Below are positions 47,802 through 56,853 of a stretch of 64,000 nucleotides of DNA, piece after piece. The notes below the pieces were generated by a model that had not been told where the DNA came from, made no database searches, and saw only the letters and a list, made by a program, of their open reading frames with translations. Position numbers and translations under genes: made by a program. Within the stretch, counting starts at the first letter, position 1. Each line of letters opens with the position of its first letter. Origin of the DNA: Rhodococcus sp. HNM0569 (GTDB lineage: Bacteria > Actinomycetota > Actinomycetes > Mycobacteriales > Mycobacteriaceae). The stretch spans positions 186,001-250,000 of the forward strand of contig NZ_JAASAE010000001.1 in NCBI RefSeq assembly GCF_012726205.1, given 5' to 3'.

Positions 47802-48464
47802 GTGTACGTCGTCATCATGGGATGCGGACGCGTCGGTTCATCCCTTGCCGACGCGCTGACCCGTATCGGACACGAGGTCGCGGTCATCGACCGGGACCCC
47901 ACCGCCTTCCTGCGGCTCGACCCGCAGTTCCCCGGCCGCACGGTCGTCGGAATGGGCTTCGACCGCGGTGTGCTCGCCGAGGCGGAGGTCGAGCGCGCCG
48001 AAGCGTTCGCCGCGGTGTCCTCGGGCGACAACTCGAACATCATCGCGGCCCGCGTCGCGCGCGAACAGTTCGGTGTCGAACGGGTCGTCGCCCGCATCTA
48101 CGACGCGAAACGCGCCGCCGTGTACGAACGTCTCGGCATTCCCACGGTCGCGACCGTCCCCTGGTCGACGGACCGCTTCCTGACGAGCCTCACCCGCGAC
48201 AACGAGCTCGCGAAGTGGCGCGACCCGTCCGGCACCGTCGCGGTCACGCAGCTGCGGCTGCACGACGGGTGGCGCGGCAAGCGCGTCTTCGAGCTCGAGG
48301 AGCAAACCGGTTCCCGTGTCGCATTCCTCGTGCGGTTCGGCACCGGGCTGTTGCCGAACGCGAAGACCGTCATCCAGGCCGAGGACGACGTGTACGTCGC
48401 CGCGGTGTCCGGCACGGTCGCCGAGGCGATCGCGCTCGCCGAGCAAGCACCCGACGAAGAATGA
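47802..48464 (+). CDS. ceoB: TrkA-type potassium uptake regulator CeoB
   Basis: The 220-aa protein has an RCK (TrkA-N) nucleotide-binding domain: VVIMGCGRVGSSLADALTRIG, AVIDRDP and VVGMGFDRGVLAEA. A C-terminal TrkA-C domain follows (VTQLRLHDGWRGKRVFELEE). It binds NAD(H) or ATP and gates a K+ channel or transporter. The GTG at 47802 has GGAG about 10 bases upstream. It is paired with a second RCK gene 34 bases on, as in the Rv2691-Rv2692 pair. Confidence 0.88.
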   Translation: MYVVIMGCGRVGSSLADALTRIGHEVAVIDRDPTAFLRLDPQFPGRTVVGMGFDRGVLAEAEVERAEAFAAVSSGDNSNIIAARVAREQFGVERVVARIYDAKRAAVYERLGIPTVATVPWSTDRFLTSLTRDNELAKWRDPSGTVAVTQLRLHDGWRGKRVFELEEQTGSRVAFLVRFGTGLLPNAKTVIQAEDDVYVAAVSGTVAEAIALAEQAPDEE

Positions 48465-48498
48465 GCCACATGCCCTGCTACGTGAACGGATCGAGTCT

Positions 48499-49203
48499 GT
48501 GAGAGTCGCCATTGCCGGAGCCGGCGCTGTCGGCCGTTCGATCGCACGCGAGCTGCTGCGCGCCGATCACGAAGTGATGCTCATCGAGCGCAAGTACGAG
48601 CACGTCGAACCCGAGGCGGTGCCGCAGGCGACGTGGGTGCACGGCGACGCCTGCGAGTTGAGTCTGCTCGAGTCGGCTCATCTCGAACGCTACGAGGTCG
48701 TGATCGCCGCGACCGGCGACGACAAGGCGAATCTGGTCCTGAGCCTGCTCGGCAAGACGGAGTTCGGGGTGCGCCGCGTCGTGGCGCGGGTCAACGATCC
48801 GCGCAACGAGTGGCTCTTCGACGACTCGTGGGGCGTCGACGTCGCGGTGTCGACGCCGCGCATCCTGGCCTCGCTCGTCGAGGAGGCCGTCGCCGTCGGC
48901 GATCTCGTGCGCCTCATGACATTGCGTCAGGGGCAGGCGAACCTGATCGAGGTGACGCTGCCCGACAACACCGCACTCGCCGGCAAGCCGGTACGCAAGC
49001 TCGAGCTGCCACGCGACGCGTCGCTGGTGACGATCCTGCGCGGCGGACGGGTCATCGTTCCGCAGCCGGACGATCCACTCGAGGGCGGCGACGAGATCCT
49101 GTTCGTGTCCACCGCGGACGCGGAGGACGAGTTGCGCGCGGCGGTCGGCCTGGCCGAACCCGCACACTCGGGCGACGACGCGGAGCCGCCGCACATCCCC
49201 TGA
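48499..49203 (+). CDS. ceoC: TrkA-type potassium uptake regulator CeoC
   Basis: This 234-aa protein is a second RCK subunit: VAIAGAGAVGRSIARELLRADHE with the dinucleotide-binding Gly pattern, LIERKYEHVEPEA, and WVHGDACELSLLESA. A TrkA-C domain follows (LIEVTLPDNTALAGKPVRKLEL). The start is a GTG at 48499. It likely forms hetero-octamers with CeoB on a K+ uptake protein. Its 3' end is convergent with the DUF3159 gene. Confidence 0.88.
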   Translation: MRVAIAGAGAVGRSIARELLRADHEVMLIERKYEHVEPEAVPQATWVHGDACELSLLESAHLERYEVVIAATGDDKANLVLSLLGKTEFGVRRVVARVNDPRNEWLFDDSWGVDVAVSTPRILASLVEEAVAVGDLVRLMTLRQGQANLIEVTLPDNTALAGKPVRKLELPRDASLVTILRGGRVIVPQPDDPLEGGDEILFVSTADAEDELRAAVGLAEPAHSGDDAEPPHIP

Positions 49204-49223
49204 CCCGCCGGGCGGGCAACGCG

Positions 49224-49997
49224 TCAGCGCGCGTGGCGACCACGCGGACGACGCGATGTGACGGTCTTGTCGAGTTCGTCCACGTCGAGCTCGGGGTCCT
49301 CTGGTTCGTCTGCAGCGAGCGGAGGTTCGACGAGCCGGTCCGCACGGCGCACGGCCCAGATCGTGACGACGAGGGCGACGCCGGTGAGCGGCCAGCCCAT
49401 CGCGATACGCGCGAAGGCGAGCCAACCGGTGTGGTCGGAGTCGTACAGCTGCGACTGCACGAGATAACGCGCCGCGAACACGACGGCCCATGCGGCGGTC
49501 GCGATGTCGTACGCGCGCACCGCGCCGCGCGTGCCACGCCACAGGCTTCCGTGCCCGTTGAGGAAGCCCCAGATGACGCCGACGAGCGGCCAGCGCGCCG
49601 CGATCGACACGACGAAGACCGCGGCGTACACGAGGCTCGTGTAGATGCCGAACAGGAAGTAGCCCTTGGCGTCGCCGGTGCGGTGCGCGATGAAGGCCGA
49701 GATACCGACGCCGAAGAAGCCCGACACCGCGGGCTGGAGCGGTTCGCGGCGGATCAGGCGTACGACCATGATCGCGGCGGCGACACCGAGTGCCGTCCAG
49801 ATCGCGACGGTGAGATTCCAGAGCGCGTTGACCGGCACGAACACCAGAATCGGCACCGACGAGTAGACGAGACCGCTGAGTCCGCCGAGCTGGTCGAGAA
49901 TCGACGGCTCGCGGGCGTCGTCGGTGTGCTCGTCCGAGATCGGGCGCTCGGGAGAGGCCGGGCGCTCGCCGGAGATCGGGTTGTTCGAGTCGGTCAC
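49224..49997 (-). CDS. DUF3159 membrane protein
   Basis: The 257-aa protein has an acidic cytosolic start and five or six hydrophobic segments, with SSVPILVFVPVNALWNLTVAI, FFGVGISAFIAHRTGDAKGYF and WPLVGVIWGFLNGHGSLWR. This matches the actinobacterial DUF3159 family, which resembles intracellular septation/YciC-like membrane proteins. It is the Rv2693c position. No function is established that I can name. Confidence 0.85.
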   Translation of the reverse strand: MTDSNNPISGERPASPERPISDEHTDDAREPSILDQLGGLSGLVYSSVPILVFVPVNALWNLTVAIWTALGVAAAIMVVRLIRREPLQPAVSGFFGVGISAFIAHRTGDAKGYFLFGIYTSLVYAAVFVVSIAARWPLVGVIWGFLNGHGSLWRGTRGAVRAYDIATAAWAVVFAARYLVQSQLYDSDHTGWLAFARIAMGWPLTGVALVVTIWAVRRADRLVEPPLAADEPEDPELDVDELDKTVTSRRPRGRHAR

Positions 49998-50056
49998 TCT
50001 ATCGAGAGTGCCACAGGGTCACGCGCGAACCACAGTGCCGCCGTGTGCAGCATCGG

Positions 50057-50434
50057 TCAGGAGTCGTCCCTCAGCTCGTAGTACGGGTTGAACACGACCT
50101 TGCGGCCGTCTCGTTCGCCGACGCGACCGCGCACCAGCAACCGCTTGCCGGTCTCGATACCGGGGATGCGGCGACGCCCGATCCACACGAGCCGGATCTC
50201 GTCGGTGCCGTCGAAGAAGTCGGCTTCGACCGACGGATTGCCGCCCTTCGGGGGTGTTTCGACGCTGCGCAGCCTGCCCAGCATGGTGACCTCGTCGCCG
50301 CGGCGACAGTCGCATGCGTGGCTCGCGCCCGACGCGAGCGACTCGTCGGCCATCTCCTGCGCGTCCCTGTCCTGCACGTCCTCGGTGAGGCGGCGGGTGA
50401 TGCGACGTAGGTAACCGGCCGTCGCGGATGCCAT
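50057..50434 (-). CDS. OB-fold nucleic-acid-binding protein
   Basis: The 125-aa protein has the OB-fold pattern: CDCRRGDEVTMLGRLRSVETPP, ADFFDGTDEIRLVWIGRRRIPG and KRLLVRGRVGERDGRKVVFNP, with the five beta strands expected of a single-strand nucleic-acid binder. It is the Rv2694c position. Two Cys at SHACDC could bind a metal. The partner is unknown. Confidence 0.82.
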   Translation of the reverse strand: MASATAGYLRRITRRLTEDVQDRDAQEMADESLASGASHACDCRRGDEVTMLGRLRSVETPPKGGNPSVEADFFDGTDEIRLVWIGRRRIPGIETGKRLLVRGRVGERDGRKVVFNPYYELRDDS

Positions 50435-50571
50435 GGCGAGCTCCTGAGGTGCGCGGCGGCCGGTCGGCCACCGCTGGTGACGATGCTGTACTACCCGCCA
50501 CTGTAGCCCGGATTGGTCTCGACAACTACACCGGTGTCACCGCCGTCACGCCGGTTCGGCAGTATCGTCGT

Positions 50572-51303
50572 GTGCTGTCGTCAACACATACGCTCACCTG
50601 GCCCGATGCCGCGGTCGTCCTGCCCGGGACGGGCTCCGACGCCACCTTCGCGCACGCCGCGTTCGCGTCGGCGCTGCGTGCCCGCGGGGTACGGACGGTC
50701 GTCGCGGTCGAACCCGATCCCGATGCGGTCGTCGCGAGCTACGAACGGGCGCTCGAGGACGCCGCGGAGCGCGGACCGGTCGTCGTCGGAGGAATCTCGC
50801 TCGGTGCCGTCGTGGCACTCGACTGGGCCGCCCGGCGCGCCGAAAGGGGATTCGAGACATTCGGCGTCCTGGCGGCGCTCCCGCCGTGGACCGGCGACCC
50901 CGTGCGCGCGCCCGCTGCGGTGAGCGCACGCATGACCGCGGAGTCACTCCGCGCGCAGGGCCTCGACGCCGTGCTGACCCACATGCAGGCCACGAGCCCG
51001 GACTGGCTCGCCGCGGCACTCACCCGCTCGTGGCACTCGCAGTGGCCGGGCCTGCCGAACGCACTCGACGAAGCCGGCCGTCGACACGCCCCGGACGCGG
51101 AGGCTTTGGTCCGCACCGGTGTTGCCGTCGGCATCGCCGCTGCGACCGACGACCCGGTGCACCCGCACGCGGTTGCCGCGGAGTGGAACCGGCATCTGCC
51201 TCGTAGCCGGATGTGTGAGCTCACCCTCGACGAGATCGGTGCACGCCCGGCGCTGCTGGGCGAGCGGGCCGCCGACGCACTCGAACGGGCACTGCAAGCC
51301 TGA
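50572..51303 (+). CDS. Alpha/beta hydrolase-like protein
   Basis: This protein of about 243 residues starts at a GTG chosen to precede the first strand, VLSSTHTLTWPDAAVVLPGTG. The nucleophile-elbow-like GGISLGAVVALDWAA holds a Ser in GxSxG, and a DDPVHP segment is where the acid residue would lie. The C-terminal His expected in hydrolases is not clear, so catalysis is uncertain. It matches the Rv2695 position between the OB-fold and DUF3710 genes. An in-frame ATG at 50428 overlaps the divergent gene and is less likely. Confidence 0.7.
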   Translation: MLSSTHTLTWPDAAVVLPGTGSDATFAHAAFASALRARGVRTVVAVEPDPDAVVASYERALEDAAERGPVVVGGISLGAVVALDWAARRAERGFETFGVLAALPPWTGDPVRAPAAVSARMTAESLRAQGLDAVLTHMQATSPDWLAAALTRSWHSQWPGLPNALDEAGRRHAPDAEALVRTGVAVGIAAATDDPVHPHAVAAEWNRHLPRSRMCELTLDEIGARPALLGERAADALERALQA

Positions 51304-51350
51304 CAGCGCGTGCGTGCCGCGAGGCGTCAGCATCCAGGTGGCGCGCGGCG

Positions 51351-52256
51351 TCAGCGTCCCAGTTGTTGCATCGCCGAACCCGATTCGCCGCGTCGGGGTC
51401 CACCGGGCTGTGCGGGCGGCTGCTGCGCGGGAGGTTGCTGCGCGGGCGGCTGCTGTGGCACGGGCGGCTGGCCTGCACCCGCCCCCTCCGGCGTGCCCGC
51501 CGGTGGCTGCACTGCCTGGGCTTGCTGGGCGGCGAGTTGTTCGCGCTGTTGCTGTTGCGCCGCCTCGAGCTGCTCGACGAGCGGTGCAGGCAGCACGATC
51601 GGCAACGGCGTGCGCACCGGATGCGGCTCGGTGCCACGCTTGACGATCGTCTCGCGCAGGATCATCCGAGCGGTGGTCGCGAGCGGTGAGTCGGCCGCGT
51701 TGTTGCCCGCAGGCGATGCGACGACGACGCGCACCATCCAGCGGTAGCCGTCGGCGCCGAGGAAACGCAGATCCGCGTTCGGCGTGACCGCGAACACCTC
51801 GCGCCCCCACGGGCCGTTCTCGATGCTGACGTCCGCCTTGTCGTCCCGCAGCGACTGGGCGAGTTCCGAGGCGACGTCGCGCCACTGTCCCGGCGACTTG
51901 GGTGCGGCATACGCGGCGACGGTGATCCGGCCGTGCTGCGTCACGATGTGGACGGCCTGGGGCGCGCCGCTCTGCGCCATCTCGACCTGGATCTGGCCGC
52001 CTTGCGGCATCGGCACGAGGACCGAACCGAGGTCGAGCCTGCCCGCGGCCGGATCGACGTCGTCGTCGAGGTCGTCGAAGTCGTAGGGTCCACCGTCCGA
52101 CGGCTCGACCCGATCGAAATCGTCGCCGCCCTCTTCCCGGCCGTCGACCTCGTCGTACTCGTCGTACTCGTCGTACTCGTCGTACTCGTCGTATCGAGCC
52201 GCCTCGTCGTAGCGGTCGTCGGCAGCGGCGTCGTTCTTCTTGCGGCGTCCGAACAT
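51351..52256 (-). CDS. DUF3710 protein with Asp/Tyr repeat and Pro/Gln tail
   Basis: The 301-aa protein begins MFGRRKKNDAAADD. It has a strongly acidic start that includes several YDE tripeptides in a row, then the DUF3710 core: GSVLVPMPQGGQIQVEM, VHIVTQHGRITVAAYAAPKSPG and GYRWMVRVVVASPAGN. The C-terminal 70 residues are Pro/Gln-rich. It is the Rv2696c position and lies 2 bases downstream of dut, so the two are cotranscribed. The function of DUF3710 is unknown to me. Confidence 0.82.
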   Translation of the reverse strand: MFGRRKKNDAAADDRYDEAARYDEYDEYDEYDEYDEVDGREEGGDDFDRVEPSDGGPYDFDDLDDDVDPAAGRLDLGSVLVPMPQGGQIQVEMAQSGAPQAVHIVTQHGRITVAAYAAPKSPGQWRDVASELAQSLRDDKADVSIENGPWGREVFAVTPNADLRFLGADGYRWMVRVVVASPAGNNAADSPLATTARMILRETIVKRGTEPHPVRTPLPIVLPAPLVEQLEAAQQQQREQLAAQQAQAVQPPAGTPEGAGAGQPPVPQQPPAQQPPAQQPPAQPGGPRRGESGSAMQQLGR

Positions 52257-52258
52257 GA

Positions 52259-52762
52259 TCAGGCTCCTTCGATCGAGACAGCTGACTGCCGCGGGTGCTG
52301 CGTCGCGGCGAGACCGGCATGGCCGCCGCTCGACCCGTACCCACCGACCCCGCGGCTGGTGTCGTCGAGCGCATCCACCTCGGTGAACTCGACGAGTTCG
52401 ACTCGCTGCACGAGCAGTTGCGCTATCCGGTCGCCACGCCGGATCTCGATCGGGGTAGCCGGATCGAGGTTGATCAGGCACACCTTGATCTCGCCGCGAT
52501 AGCCGGCGTCGACGGTGCCCGGCGTGTTCACGATCGACAGTCCCGCGCGGGCCGCGAGCCCGGAACGCGGATGGATCAGACCGACCGTGCCGACCGGGAG
52601 GGCGATCGCGATGCCGGTACCGATCAGGACACGCTCGCCGGGATCGATCACGACGTCGGTGGTGCTGTGCAGGTCGACACCCGCGTCTTCGGGGTGCGCA
52701 CGGCGCGGCAACGGGAGCTCGGGGTCGAGTCGCTGGAGGGCAATCGGTGGAAGGTCGCTCAC
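52259..52762 (-). CDS. dut: dUTP pyrophosphatase
   Basis: The 167-aa enzyme hydrolyses dUTP to dUMP and pyrophosphate, keeping uracil out of DNA and feeding thymidylate synthesis. All five trimeric dUTPase motifs are visible: [43 protein letters not shown] and [10 protein letters not shown]. The last has Tyr for the usual Phe. The start is a GTG at 52762. It is followed 2 bases later by the DUF3710 gene and is the Rv2697c position. Confidence 0.95.
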   Translation of the reverse strand: MSDLPPIALQRLDPELPLPRRAHPEDAGVDLHSTTDVVIDPGERVLIGTGIAIALPVGTVGLIHPRSGLAARAGLSIVNTPGTVDAGYRGEIKVCLINLDPATPIEIRRGDRIAQLLVQRVELVEFTEVDALDDTSRGVGGYGSSGGHAGLAATQHPRQSAVSIEGA

Positions 52763-52832
52763 GTGGGTCGAGACTACTCGCACACCACCCGGGCGGGACC
52801 GCACCGCCGCCGGGCACACTATCCTGGACCCC

Positions 52833-53378
52833 GTGTCCGATACGCCTTCGCATCCGCGCACCTCGTCCGAGTACGGGCAGCCCCGGCCTGTGCAGTCGGT
52901 GCTGTACTCCGAACGCCTCCGGGTGCCGGTGTGGTGGTGGGTCGCAGCCCTCGCCGTCGCAGCGCTCCTCGCCGCGGAGGTGCACATGGGTGCGCCCGGG
53001 CTGCGGGCGTGGCTGCCCTACGTGATCCTGCTGCCGCTCGCAGGCGGCGTGATGCTGTGGCTCGGCCGGTTGCGCGTCGAGGTACTCGGCGACGCGGGGA
53101 ACGGTGGCTCATCGGACGGTCCGTTGTTCCGAGTCGGCGACGCGCGGCTGCCGGTGTCGGTGATCGCCCGGGTCGCCGAGGTCCCCGGCACCGCGAAGAG
53201 CGCGGCACTCGGCAGGCAGTTGGATCCGGCCGCGTTCGTGCAACACCGCGTGTGGGTCAAGCCGATGGTGCTCGTCGTACTCGACGACCCGGACGATCCG
53301 ACGCCCTACTGGCTGGTCAGTACCCGCAAGCCCGCGGAGGTCGTCGCCGCACTGGAGAGCGCCCGCGCATCACGGTGA
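52833..53378 (+). CDS. DUF3093 membrane protein
   Basis: This 181-aa protein has a hydrophilic start, two adjacent membrane segments ([19 protein letters not shown] and [19 protein letters not shown]) and a soluble C-terminal domain ([33 protein letters not shown]). This matches DUF3093, the Rv2698 position. The start is a GTG at 52833. It is divergent from dut. The function is unknown. Confidence 0.82.
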   Translation: MSDTPSHPRTSSEYGQPRPVQSVLYSERLRVPVWWWVAALAVAALLAAEVHMGAPGLRAWLPYVILLPLAGGVMLWLGRLRVEVLGDAGNGGSSDGPLFRVGDARLPVSVIARVAEVPGTAKSAALGRQLDPAAFVQHRVWVKPMVLVVLDDPDDPTPYWLVSTRKPAEVVAALESARASR

Positions 53379-53432
53379 CCGTGTCGCGGCGGCGGTCGGA
53401 AGTCCGACCACCGCGGCGACCGTGACCTGCAC

Positions 53433-53732
53433 TCATGCGCAGTCGCGGCACAACAGTTCGGTGGAACCTTCGTTGGCGAGCCGGCTGCGGTGATGGACGA
53501 GGAAGCAGCTCGAGCACGTGAACTCGTCCGCCTGCTTCGGCACCACACGCACCGACAGTTCCTCGCCGGACAGGTCGGCACCCGGGAGTTCGAACGACTC
53601 CGCGGTCTCCGACTCGTCGACATCCACGACCGCGGCTTGCGCTTCGTTGCGCCGCGCCTTCAACTCCTCGAGCGAATCCGCCGACACCTCGTCGGAGTCG
53701 GTCCGCCGCGGGGCGTCGTAATCAGTCGCCAT
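53433..53732 (-). CDS. DUF4193 zinc-ribbon-like protein
   Basis: This is a 99-aa acidic protein with a C-terminal CxxC...CxxC pair (FTCSSCFLVHHRSRLA and LLCRDC) that probably binds zinc. It matches the actinobacterial DUF4193 family, the Rv2699c position. The ATG at 53732 has GAGGA about 7 bases upstream. No function is known to me. Confidence 0.85.
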   Translation of the reverse strand: MATDYDAPRRTDSDEVSADSLEELKARRNEAQAAVVDVDESETAESFELPGADLSGEELSVRVVPKQADEFTCSSCFLVHHRSRLANEGSTELLCRDCA

Positions 53733-54211
53733 ATCTGTTCGTTCCTCATCTTTCTTCCGTGGCCTCCGCACGCACCTTCGTTGGGCGCGCGATCGGCCGT
53801 GCACATGCCATGACCCGCTCGTGGGAGGCACCAGCACCGGGACGAGATTGCCGTCCCGGCTTTGCACAACGCCCGTGCCGCTCCATTGGTGCCCGAATCG
53901 GCGAAGAGAAATCATGATCTGCCTCACTTCCCCGACCAGCAGCGATCCGGGCCGGCGCGCACTCCGCGCCGACGGCGCAGGCTGCGCTCCGGACGCGATC
54001 TCCGTCGGCCCGGGCGGGCAGACACTAGCCCACCGGCACACCCGGCGCGTAACCGGCTCCCCGTGCCCTGCACGGCCGGGCGTGTCGGCGTGCTGTCGGT
54101 CACCACGGCCGCGGCACTCTAGAGTGAGGTGCGTTCCCACCGCACGGGGGATCGACCGGGACAGGCACCCGCGCAGGGTCGCGGGTCCGCTAGGGAGAAG
54201 TCGAGGACACT
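53733..54211. other. Intergenic region between DUF4193 and cei
   Basis: About 480 bases separate the divergent DUF4193 and cei genes. The reading frames here are not supported by codon use or domains. A leader with promoters for both genes is expected; I see no clear -10/-35 pair or stable hairpin that I could place with confidence. Confidence 0.5.
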
Positions 54212-54901
54212 GTGGTTTCACTGATCACCGAGGGCAGCTCCACCGACAGGCACGGTCGCCCGTTCCGTCGGCGCCGGGCGACACCGGTGATCGTGCTGCT
54301 CACGGTCTTCGCGGTCGTCGCGGTCGCGGTGTGGATCCGGGTGCTCACCACGACGTCGGAAGCGTCCGCCGCATCGGTCACGTGCAACGATCCGACGCTC
54401 TCGCAGCCGCTCGCACCCGATGCGCCCACTCCCCCTCCGCTCGGCGAACGCGTCGACTCGGACGTGCTGGCCGACGTCGCGCCCGCGCCGCTGTCGGCCG
54501 CGAAGGTCCGCGTGTACAACGGCAACGGCGAACACGGCCAGGCCGCGCAGGTGGCCGCGGAACTGAGCGACTACGGCTTCGCGAGCGCCCCCGACGTGCA
54601 GGCCGGCAACGACCCCGTCTACGTCGACCAGAACCTGCAGTGTCAGGGCCAGGTGCGTTTCGGTCCCAACGGCCTCGCGGCCGCGAGCGCGGTGTGGCTG
54701 GTCGCCCCGTGCGCCGAGCTCATCCAGGACGAGCGCACCGACGACGTCGTCGATCTCGCGCTCGGCACGTACTTCGGCAAGCTGTCGCCGAACACCGATG
54801 CCGACGAGGTGTTGCGCGCACTCGCCGAGGCGTCGCCCGACACCGAGGCCGCACCGCTCGATCCCGACCTGCTCGCCGCGGCCCGCAGCGCACGCTGCTG
54901 A
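54212..54901 (+). CDS. cei: Envelope integrity protein Cei (LytR C-terminal domain)
   Basis: The 229-aa protein starts at a GTG (GGGAGAAG upstream). It has one N-terminal membrane segment (PVIVLLTVFAVVAVAVWIRVL) and an extracytoplasmic LytR_C-like domain beginning KVRVYNGNGEHGQAAQVAAEL. Three Cys (VTCNDP, NLQCQGQ, VAPCAELI) may form disulfides. In M. tuberculosis the gene at this position, Rv2700, is named cei and supports envelope integrity. It is followed by suhB on the other strand. Confidence 0.85.
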   Translation: MVSLITEGSSTDRHGRPFRRRRATPVIVLLTVFAVVAVAVWIRVLTTTSEASAASVTCNDPTLSQPLAPDAPTPPPLGERVDSDVLADVAPAPLSAAKVRVYNGNGEHGQAAQVAAELSDYGFASAPDVQAGNDPVYVDQNLQCQGQVRFGPNGLAAASAVWLVAPCAELIQDERTDDVVDLALGTYFGKLSPNTDADEVLRALAEASPDTEAAPLDPDLLAAARSARC

Positions 54902-54910
54902 CCCCGGCGC

Positions 54911-55825
54911 TCACGCCCGGCTCGCCCCTTCCGGCAGTGCTCGGTCGACACCCAGCTCCGCGAACACACGCGCCATCTCGTCGGCGATACCGGGTGCCGC
55001 GGCAACCGTGAGCCGCCCGTCGGCTCCCGTCGACTCCGCGTCGGGCAGCACGAGCACCGCGCCCGCTTCGGCCGCCACCAGCGCGCCCGCTGCCCAGTCC
55101 CACGGGCTCAGCCCGTGCTCGTAGTGCGCGTCGACACGACCCGCGGCGACCATGCACAGATCGAGAGCTGCGGAGCCGACACGCCGGATGTCGCGCACGC
55201 GCGGCAACAACGCGGCGACGAGCTCGCCCTGCGCACGCCTGCGGGTCGCGCTGTATGCGAAGCCGGTGGCGACGAGCGCCATCGACAGGTCGGTCACCCG
55301 GTTGCACCGCAGCGTGCTCACGTCGCCCGACGGGTCGGCGACCGTCGCTCCGCCACCTGCCGCCGCGCTGTACACGTCGCCCGCCGCGACGTCGACGACC
55401 GCGCCCGCGACCGAGCGGCCGCCGATCTGCGCCGCGATCGACACCGCATAGGCCGGCAGGCCGTACAGGAAGTTCACGGTGCCGTCGATCGGATCGACGA
55501 CCCACCGAACGCCGTCGGCGTCCGCTCCCGCCTGCTCCCCGCCTTCCTCGCCGAGGATCGCGTCGCCGGGGCGCAGGCGCGCGAGCAGCGTGCGGATCAG
55601 CCGCTCCGACTCGGTGTCCACCACCGTGACCGGATCGGTTGCGGTGGACTTGGCCGCGACCGAGCCTGCCTCGGCGCGGGCGGTACCGGACCGGCCGAAC
55701 AGTGCGGGCCGCGTCGACCGCACCAGTTCGGCGGCCTCGAGTGCGACGTCGACCGCGACGCGCCGCAGCTCGTCGTAGAAGGATGCGGACGGGGTGGACT
55801 GCGAAGACGATCCCGGAATGCTCAC
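54911..55825 (-). CDS. suhB: Inositol-1-monophosphatase
   Basis: The 304-aa enzyme removes phosphate from inositol 1-phosphate, giving inositol for phosphatidylinositol mannosides and mycothiol. Family metal-binding motifs are present: GEEGGEQ, WVVDPIDGTVNFLYG and GLSPWDWAAG. It is the Rv2701c position and is divergent from ppgK by 92 bases. Confidence 0.93.
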   Translation of the reverse strand: MSIPGSSSQSTPSASFYDELRRVAVDVALEAAELVRSTRPALFGRSGTARAEAGSVAAKSTATDPVTVVDTESERLIRTLLARLRPGDAILGEEGGEQAGADADGVRWVVDPIDGTVNFLYGLPAYAVSIAAQIGGRSVAGAVVDVAAGDVYSAAAGGGATVADPSGDVSTLRCNRVTDLSMALVATGFAYSATRRRAQGELVAALLPRVRDIRRVGSAALDLCMVAAGRVDAHYEHGLSPWDWAAGALVAAEAGAVLVLPDAESTGADGRLTVAAAPGIADEMARVFAELGVDRALPEGASRA

Positions 55826-55917
55826 CGCTCCATCGCATCACACGGAACCATGCGAACAACTAATCTTCGAGTCGGAACGGCGGACGCTGTTCGGGCGGCA
55901 CGGCACAGGGAGCGCGG

Positions 55918-56676
55918 ATGACCAACACGAGTTTCGGGGTCGACGTCGGCGGCAGCGGCGTCAAGGGTGGCGTCGTCGACCTCGACACCGGCGAACTCGT
56001 CGGCGACCGGATCAAGATCCTCACCCCGCAGCCGGCCACGCCGGACGCGATCGCCGCGACGGTCCTCGAGATCGTGCGGCAGGCACGGTGGGACGGGCCG
56101 GTCGGCATCACGCTGCCCAGCGTCGTCACCGAGGGCATCGTCCGCACCGCGGCCAACATCGACCACGCCTGGATCGGCACCGACGCGAAAGCGTTGTTCG
56201 GCACCATACTGGGCGGCCGGGACGTCGCGATCCTCAACGACGCCGACGCTGCGGGCAAGGCCGAGGATCGCTACGGCGCGGGCAAGGATTTCGAAGGCGT
56301 CGTCATCCTGCTCACCTTCGGCACGGGTATCGGCTCGGCCATCATCCACAACGGCGATCTCGTCCCGAATACGGAATTCGGTCACCTCGAGGTGCGCGGG
56401 AAGGAGGCGGAGCACCGCGCGTCGTCGGGTGCGCGACAGGCGAAGGGCTGGGGCTACAAGCGCTGGGCGAAGGAGGTGTCGCTCGTTCTCGAAACCTACG
56501 AAGCCCTGTTGTGGCCCGACCTGTTCATCGCGGGCGGCGGCATCAGCCGCAAACACGAGAAGTGGATTCCCCACCTCACGAATCGCACGAAGGTCGTGCC
56601 GGCGCAGCTGTTCAACACCGCGGGCATCGTCGGTGGCGCGATGGCGGCAGCCGAGGCCGCGGCCCGCCGGGCGTGA
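55918..56676 (+). CDS. ppgK: Polyphosphate glucokinase
   Basis: The 252-aa ROK-type kinase phosphorylates glucose using polyphosphate or ATP. The N-terminal phosphate loop [38 protein letters not shown] and the [14 protein letters not shown] motif are all present, with [13 protein letters not shown] typical of the polyphosphate-using subgroup. It matches Rv2702 and directly precedes sigA. Confidence 0.93.
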   Translation: MTNTSFGVDVGGSGVKGGVVDLDTGELVGDRIKILTPQPATPDAIAATVLEIVRQARWDGPVGITLPSVVTEGIVRTAANIDHAWIGTDAKALFGTILGGRDVAILNDADAAGKAEDRYGAGKDFEGVVILLTFGTGIGSAIIHNGDLVPNTEFGHLEVRGKEAEHRASSGARQAKGWGYKRWAKEVSLVLETYEALLWPDLFIAGGGISRKHEKWIPHLTNRTKVVPAQLFNTAGIVGGAMAAAEAAARRA

Positions 56677-56726
56677 GGTCACGGCGGGAGAAAGGGTTCA
56701 CTGCGACGCTCCGTTCACGTCGGTCG

Positions 56727-56757
56727 TTACAGCCTCTACCGATCCGGTCGTTACAAT
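56727..56757 (+). promoter_or_regulatory. Putative sigma-A-type promoter upstream of sigA
   Basis: A good -10 hexamer TACAAT lies at 56752-56757, with a weaker -35-like GTTACA at 56727-56732, a spacer of 19 bases. It stands about 97 bases before the sigA start codon in the ppgK-sigA gap and would drive the sigma factor gene. The spacer is longer than ideal, so this is tentative. Confidence 0.4.
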
Positions 56758-56853
56758 GAAGGGGCCCGGCTGCGCGCCGGCCGAATCAGTAGACCTCTCC
56801 GCCGGACGACACTCTGGCGCGACGCCGCACGACACCGTCACGAAAGGGCGTAC

